From: Providencia sp. PROV188
GTDB lineage: Bacteria; Pseudomonadota; Gammaproteobacteria; Enterobacterales; Enterobacteriaceae
Reading direction: 5' to 3'
NCBI RefSeq assembly: GCF_027595165.1
Contig: NZ_CP097291.1
Span: 2,976,001 to 3,040,000 of the forward strand
DNA: 64,000 nucleotides
The notes under the pieces were generated by a model that did not search any database, had not been told where the DNA came from, and saw only the letters and a program-made list of their open reading frames with translations. Both the position numbers and the translations under genes were made by a program. Positions 47,353 to 59,371 of this stretch are shown one piece after another. Each line of letters opens with the position of its first letter. Position 1 is the first letter of the stretch.

Positions 47353-47976
47353 TCAATTTGCTATAGAAATGATATTTCGCTGTTGCAGCAGTTGAATCAC
47401 CTGCGCTAAAGAATCATGAATAGGACGCAGGCCATCAAGGTGAAGTTCTGGATTTTGTGGTGGTTGATAAGGCGAATCAATCCCCGTGAAATGAGATATT
47501 TTCCCTGCTCGCGCTTGCTGATATAACCCTTTGGGATCTCGCTTTTCACAAACTTCAATGGGCGTATCCACATACAACTCATAGAACTGATCAGGTTCAA
47601 ACAATTCGCGAACTCGCTGTCTATCTTCTTGATAGGGAGAAATAAACGCCGTCGCCACAATCAGCCCCGCATCCACCATTAACTTTGCAACTTCGCCAAT
47701 TCGTCGAATATTTTCCTGCCGATCCCCATCACCAAATCCAAGGTCACGACATAATCCATGGCGAACATTATCTCCATCTAGAAGATAGGTTTTGATCCCC
47801 AAATTCGCCAATTGTGTCTCTATCGCCCCCGCCAACGTGGACTTTCCTGATCCCGATAAGCCCGTCAACCACAGCACTGCGCCTTTGTGACCATTGTGCT
47901 GCTCTCGCCATTGCCGAGTCACATTATGGGAATGCCAAACAATATTCTCCGACCGACCATTTTCCAATGTATCCAT
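47353..47976 (-). CDS. cysC: Adenylyl-sulfate kinase
   Basis: CysC phosphorylates APS to PAPS, the second step of sulfate activation. The 207-residue protein has the P-loop [26 protein letters not shown] and the [12 protein letters not shown] lid. I use the ATG at 47976, which follows GGGAAG, rather than an in-frame GTG at 47991 inside cysN. It is the last gene of the cysG-D-N-C run. Confidence 0.96.
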   Translation of the reverse strand: MDTLENGRSENIVWHSHNVTRQWREQHNGHKGAVLWLTGLSGSGKSTLAGAIETQLANLGIKTYLLDGDNVRHGLCRDLGFGDGDRQENIRRIGEVAKLMVDAGLIVATAFISPYQEDRQRVRELFEPDQFYELYVDTPIEVCEKRDPKGLYQQARAGKISHFTGIDSPYQPPQNPELHLDGLRPIHDSLAQVIQLLQQRNIISIAN

Positions 47977-47980
47977 AACG

Positions 47981-49423
47981 TTACTTCCCACCTAACACAT
48001 CGCGGGCACCCCAATGAGGGAAGTGGCGGCGGATCAGTTGGTTAAGCTCAATTTCGAATTGGCTAAATTCACCACGGTGTACCGTTTCTTCTGGCTGCGC
48101 TTCTCGAACTAGCCCTGCCCCCACCGTCACGTTTGTTAGCCTATCAATCAAAATCATCCCACCGGTATCCCCATTATTTTGGTAATTTTCCAGTAGTAAC
48201 GGTTCATCGAATGAAAACTCCACCAAACCGATGCCGTTCAACGGCAGTTCAGTGGCCACTTTCTGAGTTAAGTTATTCACATCCACTTGATACTGAATGT
48301 TTTCAACTTTGCCTCGGCTTCGCTTGCCTGCCACTTTAATATCCACTTGTTGACCTTGCACCAGCGGCTGTTCTGACATCCACACCACATCCACTAATGC
48401 ATGCTGACTCGCAAGCAGCTCCTCATTTTCAGCGACAATTAAATCGCCGCGACTGATATCAATCTCATCGTTTAGTACTATCGTAATCGCCTCACCCGCA
48501 ATGGCTGAAGTCGGGTTACCGGAAAATGTCACAATCTCTTTGATGGTTGAAACGCTTCCTGAAGGCAGCACTTTCACTCTTTGCCCTACCTGTACAACCC
48601 CCGATGACACGGTGCCACTGTAGCCACGAAAATCTAAGTTTGGACGATTCACATATTGCACAGGAAAACGCAATGGCTGGTCAGCGGCCGTCTGAGTGAC
48701 TTGCACCGTTTCCAGTAACGACAATAACGTTTCCCCTTGATACCATGGCAAATTCTCGCTTGGCGATACGATGTTGTCCCCATCCAGTGCAGAGATTGGC
48801 ACAAACCAGACGTTTAAATCTACCGGAAGTTGCTGCGCAAATTGCTGGTAATCTTGCTGAATTTTATCAAACACGGACTGACAATAATCCACCAGATCCA
48901 TCTTATTCACCGCGACGATCAAATGGCGGATCCCCAAGAGCGTACTAATAAAACTGTGGCGTCGCGTTTGCTCTTGAATGCCTTTTCGAGCATCGATCAA
49001 CAGAATAGAGAGTGAGCACGTTGATGCGCCTGTCGCCATATTGCGGGTATATTGTTCATGTCCGGGGGTATCCGCGATGATAAACTTGCGTTTTTCCGTC
49101 GAAAAATAGCGATATGCCACATCGATGGTGATCCCCTGTTCGCGTTCAGCCGCTAATCCATCCACCAGCAATGCCAGATCCAATTTCTCGCCTTGAGTCC
49201 CTATCCGCTTACTGTCGCTTTGTAAAACTGACAATTGATCTTGGTAGATTTGTTGAGTGTCATGCAGCAAGCGTCCAATCAAGGTACTTTTCCCATCATC
49301 CACATTGCCACAGGTAAGAAATCGCAATAATCCCTTATGTTGCTGAGCCAGCAAGTAAGCTTCTACGCCACCTTGCTGTTGAATTTGATGCGCCATTGCG
49401 TCGTTATACGCTAATTCAGCCAT
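47981..49423 (-). CDS. cysN: Sulfate adenylyltransferase subunit 1 (GTPase)
   Basis: CysN is the GTPase subunit of ATP sulfurylase, driving APS formation with CysD. The 480-residue protein has G1 [10 protein letters not shown]3 DTPGHEQY and G4 NKMD, followed by EF-Tu-like beta domains. It starts 24 bases after cysD and ends four bases before cysC. No CysC domain is fused here. Confidence 0.97.
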   Translation of the reverse strand: MAELAYNDAMAHQIQQQGGVEAYLLAQQHKGLLRFLTCGNVDDGKSTLIGRLLHDTQQIYQDQLSVLQSDSKRIGTQGEKLDLALLVDGLAAEREQGITIDVAYRYFSTEKRKFIIADTPGHEQYTRNMATGASTCSLSILLIDARKGIQEQTRRHSFISTLLGIRHLIVAVNKMDLVDYCQSVFDKIQQDYQQFAQQLPVDLNVWFVPISALDGDNIVSPSENLPWYQGETLLSLLETVQVTQTAADQPLRFPVQYVNRPNLDFRGYSGTVSSGVVQVGQRVKVLPSGSVSTIKEIVTFSGNPTSAIAGEAITIVLNDEIDISRGDLIVAENEELLASQHALVDVVWMSEQPLVQGQQVDIKVAGKRSRGKVENIQYQVDVNNLTQKVATELPLNGIGLVEFSFDEPLLLENYQNNGDTGGMILIDRLTNVTVGAGLVREAQPEETVHRGEFSQFEIELNQLIRRHFPHWGARDVLGGK

Positions 49424-49447
49424 GATGTTGCTCTCCTCACCGATTAA

Positions 49448-50356
49448 TTAAAAATAGCCTTGGCGCTTTTTCAGCTCCATAGAGGCGGATTGGTCACTAT
49501 CAATCAAACGCCCTTGGCGTTCACTGGTGGTGGATAGCAACATCTCTTCGATAATTTCAGGTAGTGTGCTGGCATTCGACGGCACAGCCCCCGTCAATGG
49601 CCAGCAGCCTAATGTCCGAAAACGTACTTTTTTCTTGGCGATGACCTCTCCCGCTTTTAGCTCTATACGCCCATCATCCACCATGATTAAGGTGCCATCA
49701 CGCTCAATCACAGGACGTTCATCCGCAAAATAGAGTGGGACAATGTCGATGTTTTCTAAGTAGATATATTGCCAAATATCCAGCTCAGTCCAATTGGATA
49801 ATGGGAAGACACGGATACTTTCCCCTTTATTAATTTGCCCGTTGTAATTGTGCCAAAGCTCCGGTCTTTGGTTTTTCGGATCCCAGCGATGCGAGCGGTC
49901 ACGGAATGAATAAATTCGTTCTTTTGCGCGTGATTTTTCTTCATCACGCCTAGCACCACCGAACGCGGCATCAAAGCCATATTTATCTAGCGCCTGCTTT
50001 AAGCCCTCAGTTTTCATGATGTCGGTATGTTTCGCGCTACCATGAACAAACGGGTTGATGCCGAGACGCTCCCCTTCAGGATTTCGGTGGATCAATAATT
50101 CAAAACCGTATTTTTTCGCCGTCTCATCACGGAACTGGTACATTTCACGAAATTTCCATCCAGTATCCACATGTAGCAAAGGGAAAGGGATCGTGCCAGG
50201 ATAGAACGCTTTTCGAGCCAAATGCAGCATCACAGATGAGTCTTTACCAATGGAATAGAGCATCACAGGGTTAGCAAACTCCGCCGCTACTTCACGAATA
50301 ATATGAATACTTTCCGCTTCTAATTGCTGTAAGTGGGTTAATTTTTTTTCGTTCAC
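49448..50356 (-). CDS. cysD: Sulfate adenylyltransferase subunit 2
   Basis: CysD is the ATP-pyrophosphatase subunit that makes APS from sulfate and ATP. The 302-residue length equals E. coli CysD. The PP-loop [12 protein letters not shown] is near residue 36; [20 protein letters not shown] and the [11 protein letters not shown] tail are typical. It is the second gene of the cysG-D-N-C run, 14 bases after cysG. Confidence 0.97.
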   Translation of the reverse strand: MNEKKLTHLQQLEAESIHIIREVAAEFANPVMLYSIGKDSSVMLHLARKAFYPGTIPFPLLHVDTGWKFREMYQFRDETAKKYGFELLIHRNPEGERLGINPFVHGSAKHTDIMKTEGLKQALDKYGFDAAFGGARRDEEKSRAKERIYSFRDRSHRWDPKNQRPELWHNYNGQINKGESIRVFPLSNWTELDIWQYIYLENIDIVPLYFADERPVIERDGTLIMVDDGRIELKAGEVIAKKKVRFRTLGCWPLTGAVPSNASTLPEIIEEMLLSTTSERQGRLIDSDQSASMELKKRQGYF

Positions 50357-50370
50357 GATTTACTCCTCGA

Positions 50371-51783
50371 TTAAGCCAATTCCAGCACGGCTGAGCGCCA
50401 TTGGATGGTTTCGGGTTGCTGACCAAACCACGCCAGCTGTTGATGTAATGCCGCCACTTCACCAATGACGATTAATGCAGGGGCTGGCGCTTGCTGAGCC
50501 AATGACTCCAATTCATGCAACGCTCCCACAATCACTTTTTGATTTTGCCGAGTCCCACAACCAATCACGGCTACGGGGGTATCTCGATGACGTCCATATT
50601 GAATAAGCTGCTGGCGAATATTAGCGGCTGTCACAGTGCCCATGTAGATAGCCAGAGTTTGGTGACCGCGAGCTAATGCTTGCCAGTCCAACTCCGCTCC
50701 TTCTTGTCGGCAATGTCCGGTAATAAACGTGATACTCTGCGCGTGTTCTCTGTGGGTCAGTGGGATCCCCGCATAAGCCGCCGCACCAATAGCGGCGGTG
50801 ATACCGGGTACAACTTGAAAAGGAATGTTGGCTTCGGCAGCAACTTGCAACTCTTCACCACCACGACCAAAAATAAACGGATCCCCACCTTTTAAGCGAA
50901 CAACCTTTTTGCCTTGCTGAGCATAGTTGACGATCAATTGATTAGTTTCCTCTTGGGAAACGCTATGATTTCCTGCTCGCTTACCCACACAGACTTTGTC
51001 TGCATCACGGCGAACAAGATCAAGGATTTCCGTGCTCACCAGATGGTCATACAGCACCACATCCGCATTTTGCAGAACTCTCAAGCCTTTAAGTGTTAAT
51101 AGCCCCGCATCACCCGGTCCAGCCCCCACTAAGGTTAACTCCCCTTGGTTATCTGGCTTCGCTAGCTGTTGCTCCAGCTGCTTTTCTGCATCATCCAGTT
51201 GCCCGCTTTCCACCAAAGAGGCAAAGCGCCCGCTAAAACTCAATTCCCAAAAACGTTTACGCTCACTGAGCTTAGTCAGATTCTGTTTTACGCGCTCACG
51301 CCAGCGCCCTGCAATCTCCGCCATTTTTCCCAACGATGTTGGCAGCAAGGTTTCCAGTTTTTCCCGTAATAATTTTGCTAACACAGGCGCAGTACCACCC
51401 GATGAAATCGCCACCATAATGGGAGAACGGTCGATAATCGAGGGAACAATAAAGGAACAGAGGGGCTGGTCATCCACCACATTGACAAAAATATGTCTCT
51501 GCTGTGCATCATGAAAAACTTTCTCATTGAGCGCTTGGTCATCCGTGGCAGCAATCACCAAGTAAGCATCATCAAGGTGATAAGCTTGATAAGGTTGCTG
51601 TACCCAGTGCAATTGTTTTTGTTGATAAGCCAACTGCAAGCTTTCGCAAAGTTCAGGGGAAATCACCACCAGCGAGGCATGGGCTTTCAATAATAATTCG
51701 GCTTTACGTGCGGCGACCACACCGCCGCCAATCAAGACAACTTGTCTTTCTCGCACACTCACAAATAAGGGTAGATAATCCAT
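50371..51783 (-). CDS. cysG: Siroheme synthase (trifunctional)
   Basis: CysG turns uroporphyrinogen III into siroheme, the cofactor of sulfite reductase. The 470-residue protein has an N-terminal dehydrogenase/ferrochelatase module ([18 protein letters not shown]; Ser in [12 protein letters not shown]) and a C-terminal methyltransferase from about 216 ([34 protein letters not shown]). In E. coli cysG is in the nir operon; here it leads cysDNC, joining cofactor supply to sulfate activation. Confidence 0.95.
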   Translation of the reverse strand: MDYLPLFVSVRERQVVLIGGGVVAARKAELLLKAHASLVVISPELCESLQLAYQQKQLHWVQQPYQAYHLDDAYLVIAATDDQALNEKVFHDAQQRHIFVNVVDDQPLCSFIVPSIIDRSPIMVAISSGGTAPVLAKLLREKLETLLPTSLGKMAEIAGRWRERVKQNLTKLSERKRFWELSFSGRFASLVESGQLDDAEKQLEQQLAKPDNQGELTLVGAGPGDAGLLTLKGLRVLQNADVVLYDHLVSTEILDLVRRDADKVCVGKRAGNHSVSQEETNQLIVNYAQQGKKVVRLKGGDPFIFGRGGEELQVAAEANIPFQVVPGITAAIGAAAYAGIPLTHREHAQSITFITGHCRQEGAELDWQALARGHQTLAIYMGTVTAANIRQQLIQYGRHRDTPVAVIGCGTRQNQKVIVGALHELESLAQQAPAPALIVIGEVAALHQQLAWFGQQPETIQWRSAVLELA

Positions 51784-51961
51784 AAATCGCTTCCATCCAA
51801 CATTTTAATTATAAGAGCAATGAAATTGACTATATGGCGTGAATTGGTCACTTTGAAATGACAAAAAAGCATGAATAGGAACAGAAAGGCATAAGCTAAA
51901 TAAAGAGGGGAAAACCCAGTAAATTAAGCCTATCTTCCGCGATTTGACATAAATAAAAAAT

Positions 51962-51997
51962 AAAGGGACACCCTTATTTTAGATAAAGGCATCCCTT
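51962..51997 (-). terminator. Terminator after cysH
   Basis: AAAGGGA and TCCCTTT close an imperfect stem with inner pairs (CC/GG, TTA/TAA); on the minus strand a T-rich tail (ATTTTTTATTT) follows. It ends the cysJIH transcript. The rest of the 51784-52086 gap should contain the cysG promoter; none was clear. Confidence 0.6.
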
Positions 51998-52086
51998 TGT
52001 TATTACACAAATAAATTAACTTTCTACTTATTAGTAATATAAGTAATTAATTATTTAAACGAAGTCTTTAGTTTTTTAAAAAAACA

Positions 52087-52821
52087 TTAATTTTCATGTA
52101 GCCCGCATTCACGCTTTAAACCAAAGAAACGAGTTTGCTCTTCACTCATACCGGGTTCCCATGGACGACTGGTATGAGTATCTCCCACCGATAAATACCC
52201 TTTTTCCCATAATGGATGGTAGGGTAAATTATGTTTGGTCAAATACTGATAAACTTCTTTATTATTCCAATCAATCACTGGCAGAATTTTAAAAATCCCG
52301 CGTCCAATACTCAGCACTGGTAACGCTGCTCGGCTCGCCGATTGTTCTCGTCTTAGTCCTGAAAACCAACTTTGCGCCTGCAATTCATGCAGCGCCCGCG
52401 TCATAGGCTCTACTTTGTTCAATTGGTTATAACGCTCAATTCCTTCAACCCCTTGAGTCCACAACTGCCCATGAATGGCTTCTTGCCATGCAGGGCTGGT
52501 TTCCGCTCGGTACACTTTCAAGTTTAAGTTTAACCGTTCCGTTAACTGTTCAATAAACTGGTAAGTTTCAGGAAACAAATAACCCGTATCCGTTAAAATC
52601 ACAGGAATATTGGGGACCACTTGCGTGACTAAGTGCAGCGCCAAAGCACCTTGGATGCCAAAGCTTGATGACAACACGAATTCAGCAGGAAGATGTTCAA
52701 CCGCCCATTCAACGCGAGCTAGCGCAGTCATTTCTTCAAGTTTCGCGTTGAATTCCGCTAAATAAGCAACTTGAGCCTGTTTATCTAACGGCTGAACTTG
52801 CGCTAATTGAAGTCGGCTCAT
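52087..52821 (-). CDS. cysH: Phosphoadenosine phosphosulfate reductase
   Basis: CysH reduces PAPS to sulfite with thioredoxin or glutaredoxin. The 244-residue protein has the PP-loop-like [25 protein letters not shown], and the catalytic Cys239 in the C-terminal RECGLHEN. No extra cysteine pair for an Fe-S cluster is seen, so it is PAPS- rather than APS-specific. Its start overlaps the cysI stop by four bases. Confidence 0.97.
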   Translation of the reverse strand: MSRLQLAQVQPLDKQAQVAYLAEFNAKLEEMTALARVEWAVEHLPAEFVLSSSFGIQGALALHLVTQVVPNIPVILTDTGYLFPETYQFIEQLTERLNLNLKVYRAETSPAWQEAIHGQLWTQGVEGIERYNQLNKVEPMTRALHELQAQSWFSGLRREQSASRAALPVLSIGRGIFKILPVIDWNNKEVYQYLTKHNLPYHPLWEKGYLSVGDTHTSRPWEPGMSEEQTRFFGLKRECGLHEN

Positions 52822-54563
52822 ACCGCCTCCTTGACCTCGTAAAAGTCGATAGCTGAGTTGAGTACTGGCTTCACGACGTTAGCGCGGATCAGGTAATCAC
52901 CAAAACCTTCATTCGGTTGACGTTCAGCCGCCCAGCGACCAATCAGCTCATCCATGATGGCTAAAATCTCTGCACTGCTGATATTTTCCTTATACATTCT
53001 AGGGATACGCGTACCGATGCGATTTCCACCTAAATGTAAGTTATAACGGTCGAGAGCTTTACCCACCAGCCCAACTTCCGCCAGCATCGCGCGACCACAA
53101 CCATTTGGGCAGCCAGTTACACGTAAAACAATATGCTCATTCGCCACATGATGCGCCGCCATGATGTTTTCAACTTGCGTGACGAACTCCGGTAAAAAGC
53201 GCTCCGCTTCCGCCATCGCTAGCGGACAGGTTGGGAAAGAGACACACGCCATCGAGTTTTCACGCTGACGCGTCACTTCATTGCTCATCAAACCGTGCTC
53301 AATAGCAATTTTCTCTATTGCCGCTTTGTCTTCTTCCTCAATCCCCGCCACAATTAAGTTTTGGTTGGCCGTCAGGCGAAAGTCCCCTTTATGGATTTTC
53401 GCGATCTCGGCGACGCCGGTTTTTAACGGTTTGTCCGCTAAGTCGATTAAGCGCCCATTCTCCACAAATAAGGTTAAATGCCAGCGATTATCAATGCCTT
53501 TTAACCAACCAATTTGGTCGCCACGCTCCGTAAATTGGTAAGGACGAATAGCGTCAAACTGCACACCAGCTCGTTTTTCCACTTCCGCTTTAAACACCTC
53601 TATCCCAACTCGCTCAAGGGTGTATTTGGTTTTGGCATTTTTACGATCAGTCCGGTTTCCCCAATCACGCTGCGTAGTGACAATCGCTTCAGCAATTGCC
53701 AAGGTTTTATCTAAGGGAATAAAACCAAATTCACTGGCAAGACGAGGGAACGTGTTGGTATCGCCGTGGGTCATCGCTAAACCGCCGCCCACCAGCACGT
53801 TGAAACCGATCAATTGCCCTTTTTCAGCAATCGCCACAAAGTTCATATCATTAGCATGGAGATCCACATCATTTAGCGGCGGGATCACCACGGTAGTTTT
53901 AAATTTCCGAGGAAGATAGGTTTGCCCTAGAATCGGCTCTTCATCGGTGGTCACAATCTTTTCTTTATCCAACCAAATCTCAGCATACGCACTGGTGCGA
54001 GGTAGCAAATGCTCAGAGATTTTTTTCGCCCATTCATAGGCTTGCTGATGCAGTTCAGACTGCACAGGGTTAGACGTACACAGTACGTTACGGTTTACGT
54101 CATTGGCGGTAGCTAACGCATCCAGCCCCACATGGCTGAGCATTTGGTGCGCCGGCTTCACATCCCCTTTGAGAATACCGTGAAATTGGAATGTTTGACG
54201 GTTGGTAATACGAATGCTGCCGTATAACGTGTGCTCAGAGGCAAATTTATCAATATCGAGCCACTGTTTCGGGGTAATGATGCCTCCCGGTAAGCGACAA
54301 CGCAGCATCATGGCATGACGCGGTTCTAACTTCTGCTCTGCTCGCTCTGCGCGAATATCTCTGTCATCTTGTTGATACATTCCGTGAAAACGGATCAGCA
54401 AGAAATTATCTCCGTCAAAACCGCCTGTTAAGCCGTTTTTGAGATCGTCTTTGATAGTGCCTCGTAAATAGTTACTTTGCTGCTTCATCCGCTCGCTGTC
54501 AGCGAGCTTTCCTTCAACCACTAAGGCCGGCTGAGGTGCAACTTTTTGATGTTCATTGCTCAT
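52818..54563 (-). CDS. cysI: Sulfite reductase hemoprotein beta subunit
   Basis: CysI reduces sulfite to sulfide by six electrons at a siroheme coupled to a 4Fe-4S cluster. The 581-residue protein carries the cluster cysteines in [16 protein letters not shown] and [10 protein letters not shown], the latter also ligating siroheme, and the sulfite-binding Arg/Lys segments ([14 protein letters not shown]). It sits between cysJ and cysH with one-base and four-base overlaps. Confidence 0.97.
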   Translation of the reverse strand: MSNEHQKVAPQPALVVEGKLADSERMKQQSNYLRGTIKDDLKNGLTGGFDGDNFLLIRFHGMYQQDDRDIRAERAEQKLEPRHAMMLRCRLPGGIITPKQWLDIDKFASEHTLYGSIRITNRQTFQFHGILKGDVKPAHQMLSHVGLDALATANDVNRNVLCTSNPVQSELHQQAYEWAKKISEHLLPRTSAYAEIWLDKEKIVTTDEEPILGQTYLPRKFKTTVVIPPLNDVDLHANDMNFVAIAEKGQLIGFNVLVGGGLAMTHGDTNTFPRLASEFGFIPLDKTLAIAEAIVTTQRDWGNRTDRKNAKTKYTLERVGIEVFKAEVEKRAGVQFDAIRPYQFTERGDQIGWLKGIDNRWHLTLFVENGRLIDLADKPLKTGVAEIAKIHKGDFRLTANQNLIVAGIEEEDKAAIEKIAIEHGLMSNEVTRQRENSMACVSFPTCPLAMAEAERFLPEFVTQVENIMAAHHVANEHIVLRVTGCPNGCGRAMLAEVGLVGKALDRYNLHLGGNRIGTRIPRMYKENISSAEILAIMDELIGRWAAERQPNEGFGDYLIRANVVKPVLNSAIDFYEVKEAV

Positions 54564-56368
54564 TAATAAACGTCCCTCTGATAACGGCGCATCACACGCA
54601 GCTCACTTAAAAAGTCATCCGCTTGCTCTTCATCCATGTGCCCGTGCTCGCTGATGACATCCAATAATGCTTGTTCCACATCTTTCGCCATGCGATTTGC
54701 ATCCCCACACACATAAATATGTGCGCCTTGTTGGATCCAGTCCCACACTTCGCTACCTTGTTCGCGCAATTTGTCTTGCACATACACTTTTTCAGCCTGA
54801 TCCCGCGACCACGCTAATGAAATATGGGTCAGCAAACCGTCTTTGACATAACGCTGCCATTCGACTTGATATAAGAAGTCGTCAACAAAGTGCGGATTGC
54901 CAAAAAACAGCCAGTTTTTACCTTCGCTACCGTCGTTATCACGTTGTTGTAAGAAAGCGCGGAATGGGGCAATTCCCGTTCCCGGACCAATCATAATCAC
55001 GGGAGTATTTGAGTCTGCGGGTAGGCGGAAATTATCATTATGTTCAATAAACACCCGCAGTTCGTCACCTTCATTGAGACGATCCGCTAAGAAGCCAGAA
55101 GCACCGCCTGTTCTTGGACGTCCATCAATCTCATAGCGTACAACCCCGACGGTAGCATGGACTTCATCCGTCGCTTCTGCCTGTGAAGAAGAAATGGAAT
55201 ACAAGCGTGGCGTTAATGGGCGCAGTAAATCCACAAACTCTTGCGCACTTGGTTGAGCCGCCGCTTGGCGTACCATATCAACGATAGGCGTGGTTTGTGC
55301 ATACTGCATAATGGCTGGCTTATCACTGATCAAGCCTAATAAGCTATCGTCTTTGGATAACTGAGCGTATTTTTCGACGATCAAATGGGTATTTTGGGTC
55401 AGTTCCAGTTGGTAAGTTAACGCATCACGCAGCGAATGGCGCTGTTGACCAATAAATACGTCTTCATCCCCTTGTAGCCATAACAGGCTAATCAGCTCAT
55501 CCACTAACGCAGGGTCATTATCAAACCACACGCCTAGTGCATCTCCCGGCTGATAGCGTAAACCAGAATTCCCCAAATCAATCTCAATATGGCGCACATC
55601 TTTGTCCGATCCGCGCCCCGTGATCTTTTGGTTACTCAACAGCGAGGCGGTTAATGGCGCCGTTTTGGTATATGGGGAAGAATCGAGCTGATTCACACTG
55701 CCAGATTGAGTATTGATGAGCTGGCTATCTGACTGAGCAGGTACTCGCGCTTTTAAAATCTGCGTCAAAGAGCTTACCCACTCGTCTGCCAATGCCTGAT
55801 ATTCAACATCCGCATCGACCCGAGGAAGCAACGCACTTGCCCCCAGTTTCGCAAACTGGTTATCGAAATCTTTTCCGGCTTGGCAAAAATGCTCATAAGA
55901 AGAATCGCCAAGTGCAAAAACCGCGTAATGGGCGGCTGAGAGATCGGGGGCTTTCTTCGAATTCAAATATTTATGTAATGCAACGGCCTCTTCGGCTGGC
56001 TCCCCTTCACCTTGGGTGGATGCCACAACGATCACCACTTTCTCTTGGTTGATCTGCTTAAACTTGTAATCACCAGCATTGACTAAATTGGCACTGATTT
56101 TCTCACTCAGTAGCTTTTCTCGAAGCTGCTCAGCTAAACGACGGGCATTACCCGTTTGGGAGGCTGAAATAATGGTCACGGTTTCTTGAGGCGCATTGCT
56201 TGCAGGAACAGATTCACTTTGCGCACTGTTTTGATTCACCATTCCCCACAAATAGCCAGATAGCCAAGCCAGTTGATGGGATGAATAATCCCCCACTGCG
56301 GTTTGTAAGCGCCCTAATTGCTCCGTCGAAATCGGTAATGCTGATAATGGAGGTTGCTTGTTTTGCAT
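54563..56368 (-). CDS. cysJ: Sulfite reductase flavoprotein alpha subunit
   Basis: CysJ passes electrons from NADPH through FAD and FMN to CysI. The 601-residue protein has an N-terminal flavodoxin domain ([29 protein letters not shown]), the FAD-binding [11 protein letters not shown] and the NADPH part ([36 protein letters not shown]) ending in MRRYQRDVY. First gene of cysJIH, divergent from queD. Direct repeats in its upstream region may bind CysB. Confidence 0.97.
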   Translation of the reverse strand: MQNKQPPLSALPISTEQLGRLQTAVGDYSSHQLAWLSGYLWGMVNQNSAQSESVPASNAPQETVTIISASQTGNARRLAEQLREKLLSEKISANLVNAGDYKFKQINQEKVVIVVASTQGEGEPAEEAVALHKYLNSKKAPDLSAAHYAVFALGDSSYEHFCQAGKDFDNQFAKLGASALLPRVDADVEYQALADEWVSSLTQILKARVPAQSDSQLINTQSGSVNQLDSSPYTKTAPLTASLLSNQKITGRGSDKDVRHIEIDLGNSGLRYQPGDALGVWFDNDPALVDELISLLWLQGDEDVFIGQQRHSLRDALTYQLELTQNTHLIVEKYAQLSKDDSLLGLISDKPAIMQYAQTTPIVDMVRQAAAQPSAQEFVDLLRPLTPRLYSISSSQAEATDEVHATVGVVRYEIDGRPRTGGASGFLADRLNEGDELRVFIEHNDNFRLPADSNTPVIMIGPGTGIAPFRAFLQQRDNDGSEGKNWLFFGNPHFVDDFLYQVEWQRYVKDGLLTHISLAWSRDQAEKVYVQDKLREQGSEVWDWIQQGAHIYVCGDANRMAKDVEQALLDVISEHGHMDEEQADDFLSELRVMRRYQRDVY

Positions 56369-56460
56369 TATTTTGTCACTCCAACGTGATCCATCATTGA
56401 ATAGTCAATAAAACGTTATATATGCCATTCTCTATCCCAAATGAAGATAAAGGTTATAAC

Positions 56461-56499
56461 AGCCATAACTAGGAAGATAAGAAACTATAGCCATAACTA
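56461..56499 (-). promoter_or_regulatory. Direct repeats upstream of cysJ, possible CysB site
   Basis: AGCCATAACTA occurs at 56461-56471 and 56489-56499, 28 bp apart, with more ATAAC words nearby, in the 265-base gap between cysJ and queD. CysB half-sites contain ATAAC-like words, so a CysB site is plausible but not proven. Confidence 0.4.
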
Positions 56500-56633
56500 A
56501 TAGCTAAAAATCCTAAAGAAAATATTCGATGATGAATATCGAATAAAAAGATTAGCCAGAAATCGATAAATAACGACATTTTGAGTAAAAATAACAGTAG
56601 AATACGCTACTAAACATTAGTAAGGAGAAATTT

Positions 56634-56999
56634 ATGAGCACAACCATCTACAAAGATTTTCACTTTGAAGCAGCCCACCGCCTTCCTCATGTACCCGAGG
56701 GGCATAAATGTGGTCGCCTGCATGGGCACTCTTTCATGGTGCGCTTAGAAATCACGGGTGAAATTGATGCGCATACGGGATGGATCATGGATTTTGCTGA
56801 TGTGAAAAGCGCCTTTAAACCTATCTATGAGCGTCTAGACCATCACTATTTAAATGAGATTGAAGGGTTAGAAAACCCAACCAGTGAAGTACTTGCTCGC
56901 TGGATTTGGCAGCAAACCAAGCCACTGTTACCACTATTAAGTGCCATTACGGTTAAAGAAACCTGCAATGCAGGCTGTGTATATCGCGGAGAAGCCTAA
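56634..56999 (+). CDS. queD: 6-carboxy-5,6,7,8-tetrahydropterin synthase
   Basis: QueD makes carboxytetrahydropterin from dihydroneopterin triphosphate, an early step to queuosine. The 121-residue protein has zinc ligands His15, His30 and His32 ([16 protein letters not shown]), the catalytic Cys26 in [10 protein letters not shown], and the ETCNAGCVY tail. AAGGAGAAATTT precedes the ATG. queE, the next enzyme, lies opposite with a convergent end. Confidence 0.96.
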   Translation: MSTTIYKDFHFEAAHRLPHVPEGHKCGRLHGHSFMVRLEITGEIDAHTGWIMDFADVKSAFKPIYERLDHHYLNEIEGLENPTSEVLARWIWQQTKPLLPLLSAITVKETCNAGCVYRGEA

Positions 57000-57052
57000 G
57001 TCAAATAGGTGCTGAGCTGTAAGTTATCACCTACAGCTCAAAGACATAATGA

Positions 57053-57724
57053 TTACTGAATATTTAAATATTTATGGGTTTGAATGGATAGCCGCCAGTT
57101 GCGTTGGATGCAGATATCAATACATAGCTTCGTCGCTGACATTTTTTGGCTAATAGGCTGAAGCGCCACAATCGGTGGCTCCCCTTGAGTTCGCAAAGAT
57201 AATAGCTGATCAAGGGCTTCAATATCCTTTTCACGCGCTACAGGATGCTTGATTTCATTGGCACGATTAATCGCCTGTTCGAGTACTTGCAATCCACCTT
57301 TCATACCCACTTTCGGCGAGACAGTGACCCAGGTATTTTCAGTGCAGATGATTGGGTAAGTGCCGCTGGTTTCAATCTGGCATTGAAACCCATTCGCTTC
57401 AAGGGATTGCGTTAAGTTCGTTAAATCATAAATGCACGGCTCTCCGCCCGTTATCACGATGTGTTTTGCGGTATAGCCGTTTTGTTGCATCAGTTGGATT
57501 AAGCTTTCGGCATCGGACATTGCCCATAAATCACTGTCTTGTGTTTTTAATGCAATATCACCCAATGTGGATTCCTTCGCGGGCTCTTTGTCCCAGGTCT
57601 GTTTGGTATCGCACCAACTACAGCCCACTGGACAGCCTTGCAAACGAATAAAAACAGCAGGGACGCCAGTAAAAACACCTTCCCCCTGTAAAGTTTGGAA
57701 GATTTCATTAATTGGGTATTTCAT
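57053..57724 (-). CDS. queE: 7-carboxy-7-deazaguanine synthase
   Basis: QueE is a radical-SAM enzyme that contracts carboxytetrahydropterin to the deazaguanine of queuosine. From the ATG at 57724 it has 223 residues, as in E. coli. The cluster cysteines Cys31, Cys35 and Cys38 lie in CPVGCSWCDTKQTW; ITGGEPCIYDL and ETSGT follow. Starts further upstream add a sequence unlike the family. It is convergent with queD. Confidence 0.95.
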   Translation of the reverse strand: MKYPINEIFQTLQGEGVFTGVPAVFIRLQGCPVGCSWCDTKQTWDKEPAKESTLGDIALKTQDSDLWAMSDAESLIQLMQQNGYTAKHIVITGGEPCIYDLTNLTQSLEANGFQCQIETSGTYPIICTENTWVTVSPKVGMKGGLQVLEQAINRANEIKHPVAREKDIEALDQLLSLRTQGEPPIVALQPISQKMSATKLCIDICIQRNWRLSIQTHKYLNIQ

Positions 57725-57901
57725 ATTGCTCCTAGAAGATTCCATTTGGCGCATATTATATTGCAGATATCTATCTCGCGGGCAATGCACTTTGTGATAA
57801 TGTAGTCACCCTGCGTTCAGGAAAGTACGTCAACTCAAACAACGAAACCGAAACAATATTCGGTACAATATTTCGAAATAAAGTCAATGACAGGAAAAGA
57901 C

Positions 57902-59269
57902 ATGCAAAGTAGTGAACAAAATCAACTCAGAAAGGGGCTGAGTGTCCGGCACATTCGCTTTATGGCCTTAGGGTCAGCGATTGGTACTGGGCTATTCTAC
58001 GGTTCTGCGTCTGCGATTCAGGCAGCAGGTCCTGCGGTGTTACTTGCCTACATGTTAGGTGGTGCCGCTGTATTTATGGTGATGCGTGCCCTCGGCGAAA
58101 TGGCGGTTCATCATCCAGTCCCTGGTTCATTCTCTCACTACGCAAGCCATTATATGGGTCCTCTAGCGGGTTTTTTAACAGGTTGGAACTACGTATTTGA
58201 AATGCTGGTAGTCTGTTTAGCCGATATTACGGCCTTCGGGATGTATATGGGCTTCTGGTTCCCGCATGTCGACCAATGGGTATGGGTATTGAGTATCGTG
58301 CTATTTATTAGCGCCCTCAATCTTTGCCACGTTAAGATTTTCGGTGAGATGGAATTCTGGCTATCGATTATTAAAGTTAGTGCCATTATTGCCATGATTG
58401 TCGGCGGTGCCTTCTTGATGATCTACGGTTTTGGTCAAGAAACTAACCATGAAGTGGGTATCCAAAACTTATGGGAGCATGGCGGCTTTATGCCAAATGG
58501 CATTGAAGGGGTGATAGCCTCTCTAGCCATCGTTATGTTTGCTTTTGGTGGTATTGAGGTAATTGGTATCACGGCAAGTGAAGCGCAAAATCCTGAAAAA
58601 ACCATACCTAAAGCTATCAATGCGGTGCCTATCCGTATTCTATTATTCTATGGATTAACGCTGTTTATCCTGATGTGTATCTACCCATGGAATCAAATCG
58701 GTCAAAACGGTAGTCCGTTTGTCCAAATCTTTGATAGCTTAGGTATTCAATCCGCAGCCAATATCCTGAATATCGTGGTGATCACAGCTGCAATTTCCGC
58801 TATCAACAGTGATATTTTTGGCGCAGGTCGCATGATGTATGGTATGGCTCAAGATGGGCAAGCACCGAAAGTCTTTACTAAACTGACCAAAAGCGGTGTG
58901 CCATGGGTAACAGTGCTGGTGATGTCCGTTGTGATGTTATTAGGGGTTTATCTGAACTACCTGTTACCAGAAAAAATCTTTGTGATCATCGCGTCAATCG
59001 CGACCTTCGCAACGGTGTGGGTCTGGTTAATGATTTTACTGTCACAAGTGGCAATGCGCCGCAAGATGAGCCAAGAAGAAATCAAAAAACTGAAATTCCC
59101 TGTACCGTTCTGGCCTGTAGGTCCAGCAATCACCATCGCATTTATGGTGTTTGTTATCGCTTTATTAGGCTTCTTTAAAGATACGCAAGTGGCGCTGATC
59201 GTAGGCTTTGTGTGGGTGGCTTTACTCAGTATCACTTTCTTTGCGATGCGTTATTACCAAAAACGTTGA
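57902..59269 (+). CDS. proY: Amino-acid permease, ProY-like
   Basis: A 455-residue APC-family inner-membrane carrier with about twelve helices. It is very like E. coli ProY along its length ([78 protein letters not shown] in segments). ProY is described as a cryptic proline permease; the closely related transport of other amino acids is possible. The ATG at 57902 follows AGGAAAAGAC. It is a single gene with its own terminator, next to the methionine lyase operon. Confidence 0.85.
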   Translation: MQSSEQNQLRKGLSVRHIRFMALGSAIGTGLFYGSASAIQAAGPAVLLAYMLGGAAVFMVMRALGEMAVHHPVPGSFSHYASHYMGPLAGFLTGWNYVFEMLVVCLADITAFGMYMGFWFPHVDQWVWVLSIVLFISALNLCHVKIFGEMEFWLSIIKVSAIIAMIVGGAFLMIYGFGQETNHEVGIQNLWEHGGFMPNGIEGVIASLAIVMFAFGGIEVIGITASEAQNPEKTIPKAINAVPIRILLFYGLTLFILMCIYPWNQIGQNGSPFVQIFDSLGIQSAANILNIVVITAAISAINSDIFGAGRMMYGMAQDGQAPKVFTKLTKSGVPWVTVLVMSVVMLLGVYLNYLLPEKIFVIIASIATFATVWVWLMILLSQVAMRRKMSQEEIKKLKFPVPFWPVGPAITIAFMVFVIALLGFFKDTQVALIVGFVWVALLSITFFAMRYYQKR

Positions 59270-59292
59270 TCCCTTTTCATTAAGAGATCAAT

Positions 59293-59329
59293 AAAACAGC
59301 CCTACATCGAACAGATCTAGGGCTGTTTT
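59293..59329. terminator. Terminator after proY
   Basis: AAAACAGCCCTA pairs with TAGGGCTGTTTT (12 bp, 13-base loop), followed by TTT; the A-run on the left allows use by the convergent mgl operon too. Confidence 0.85.
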
Positions 59330-59371
59330 TTTAATGATTTTTGATTTTATGGAACCGTTAGTTCTACTACA

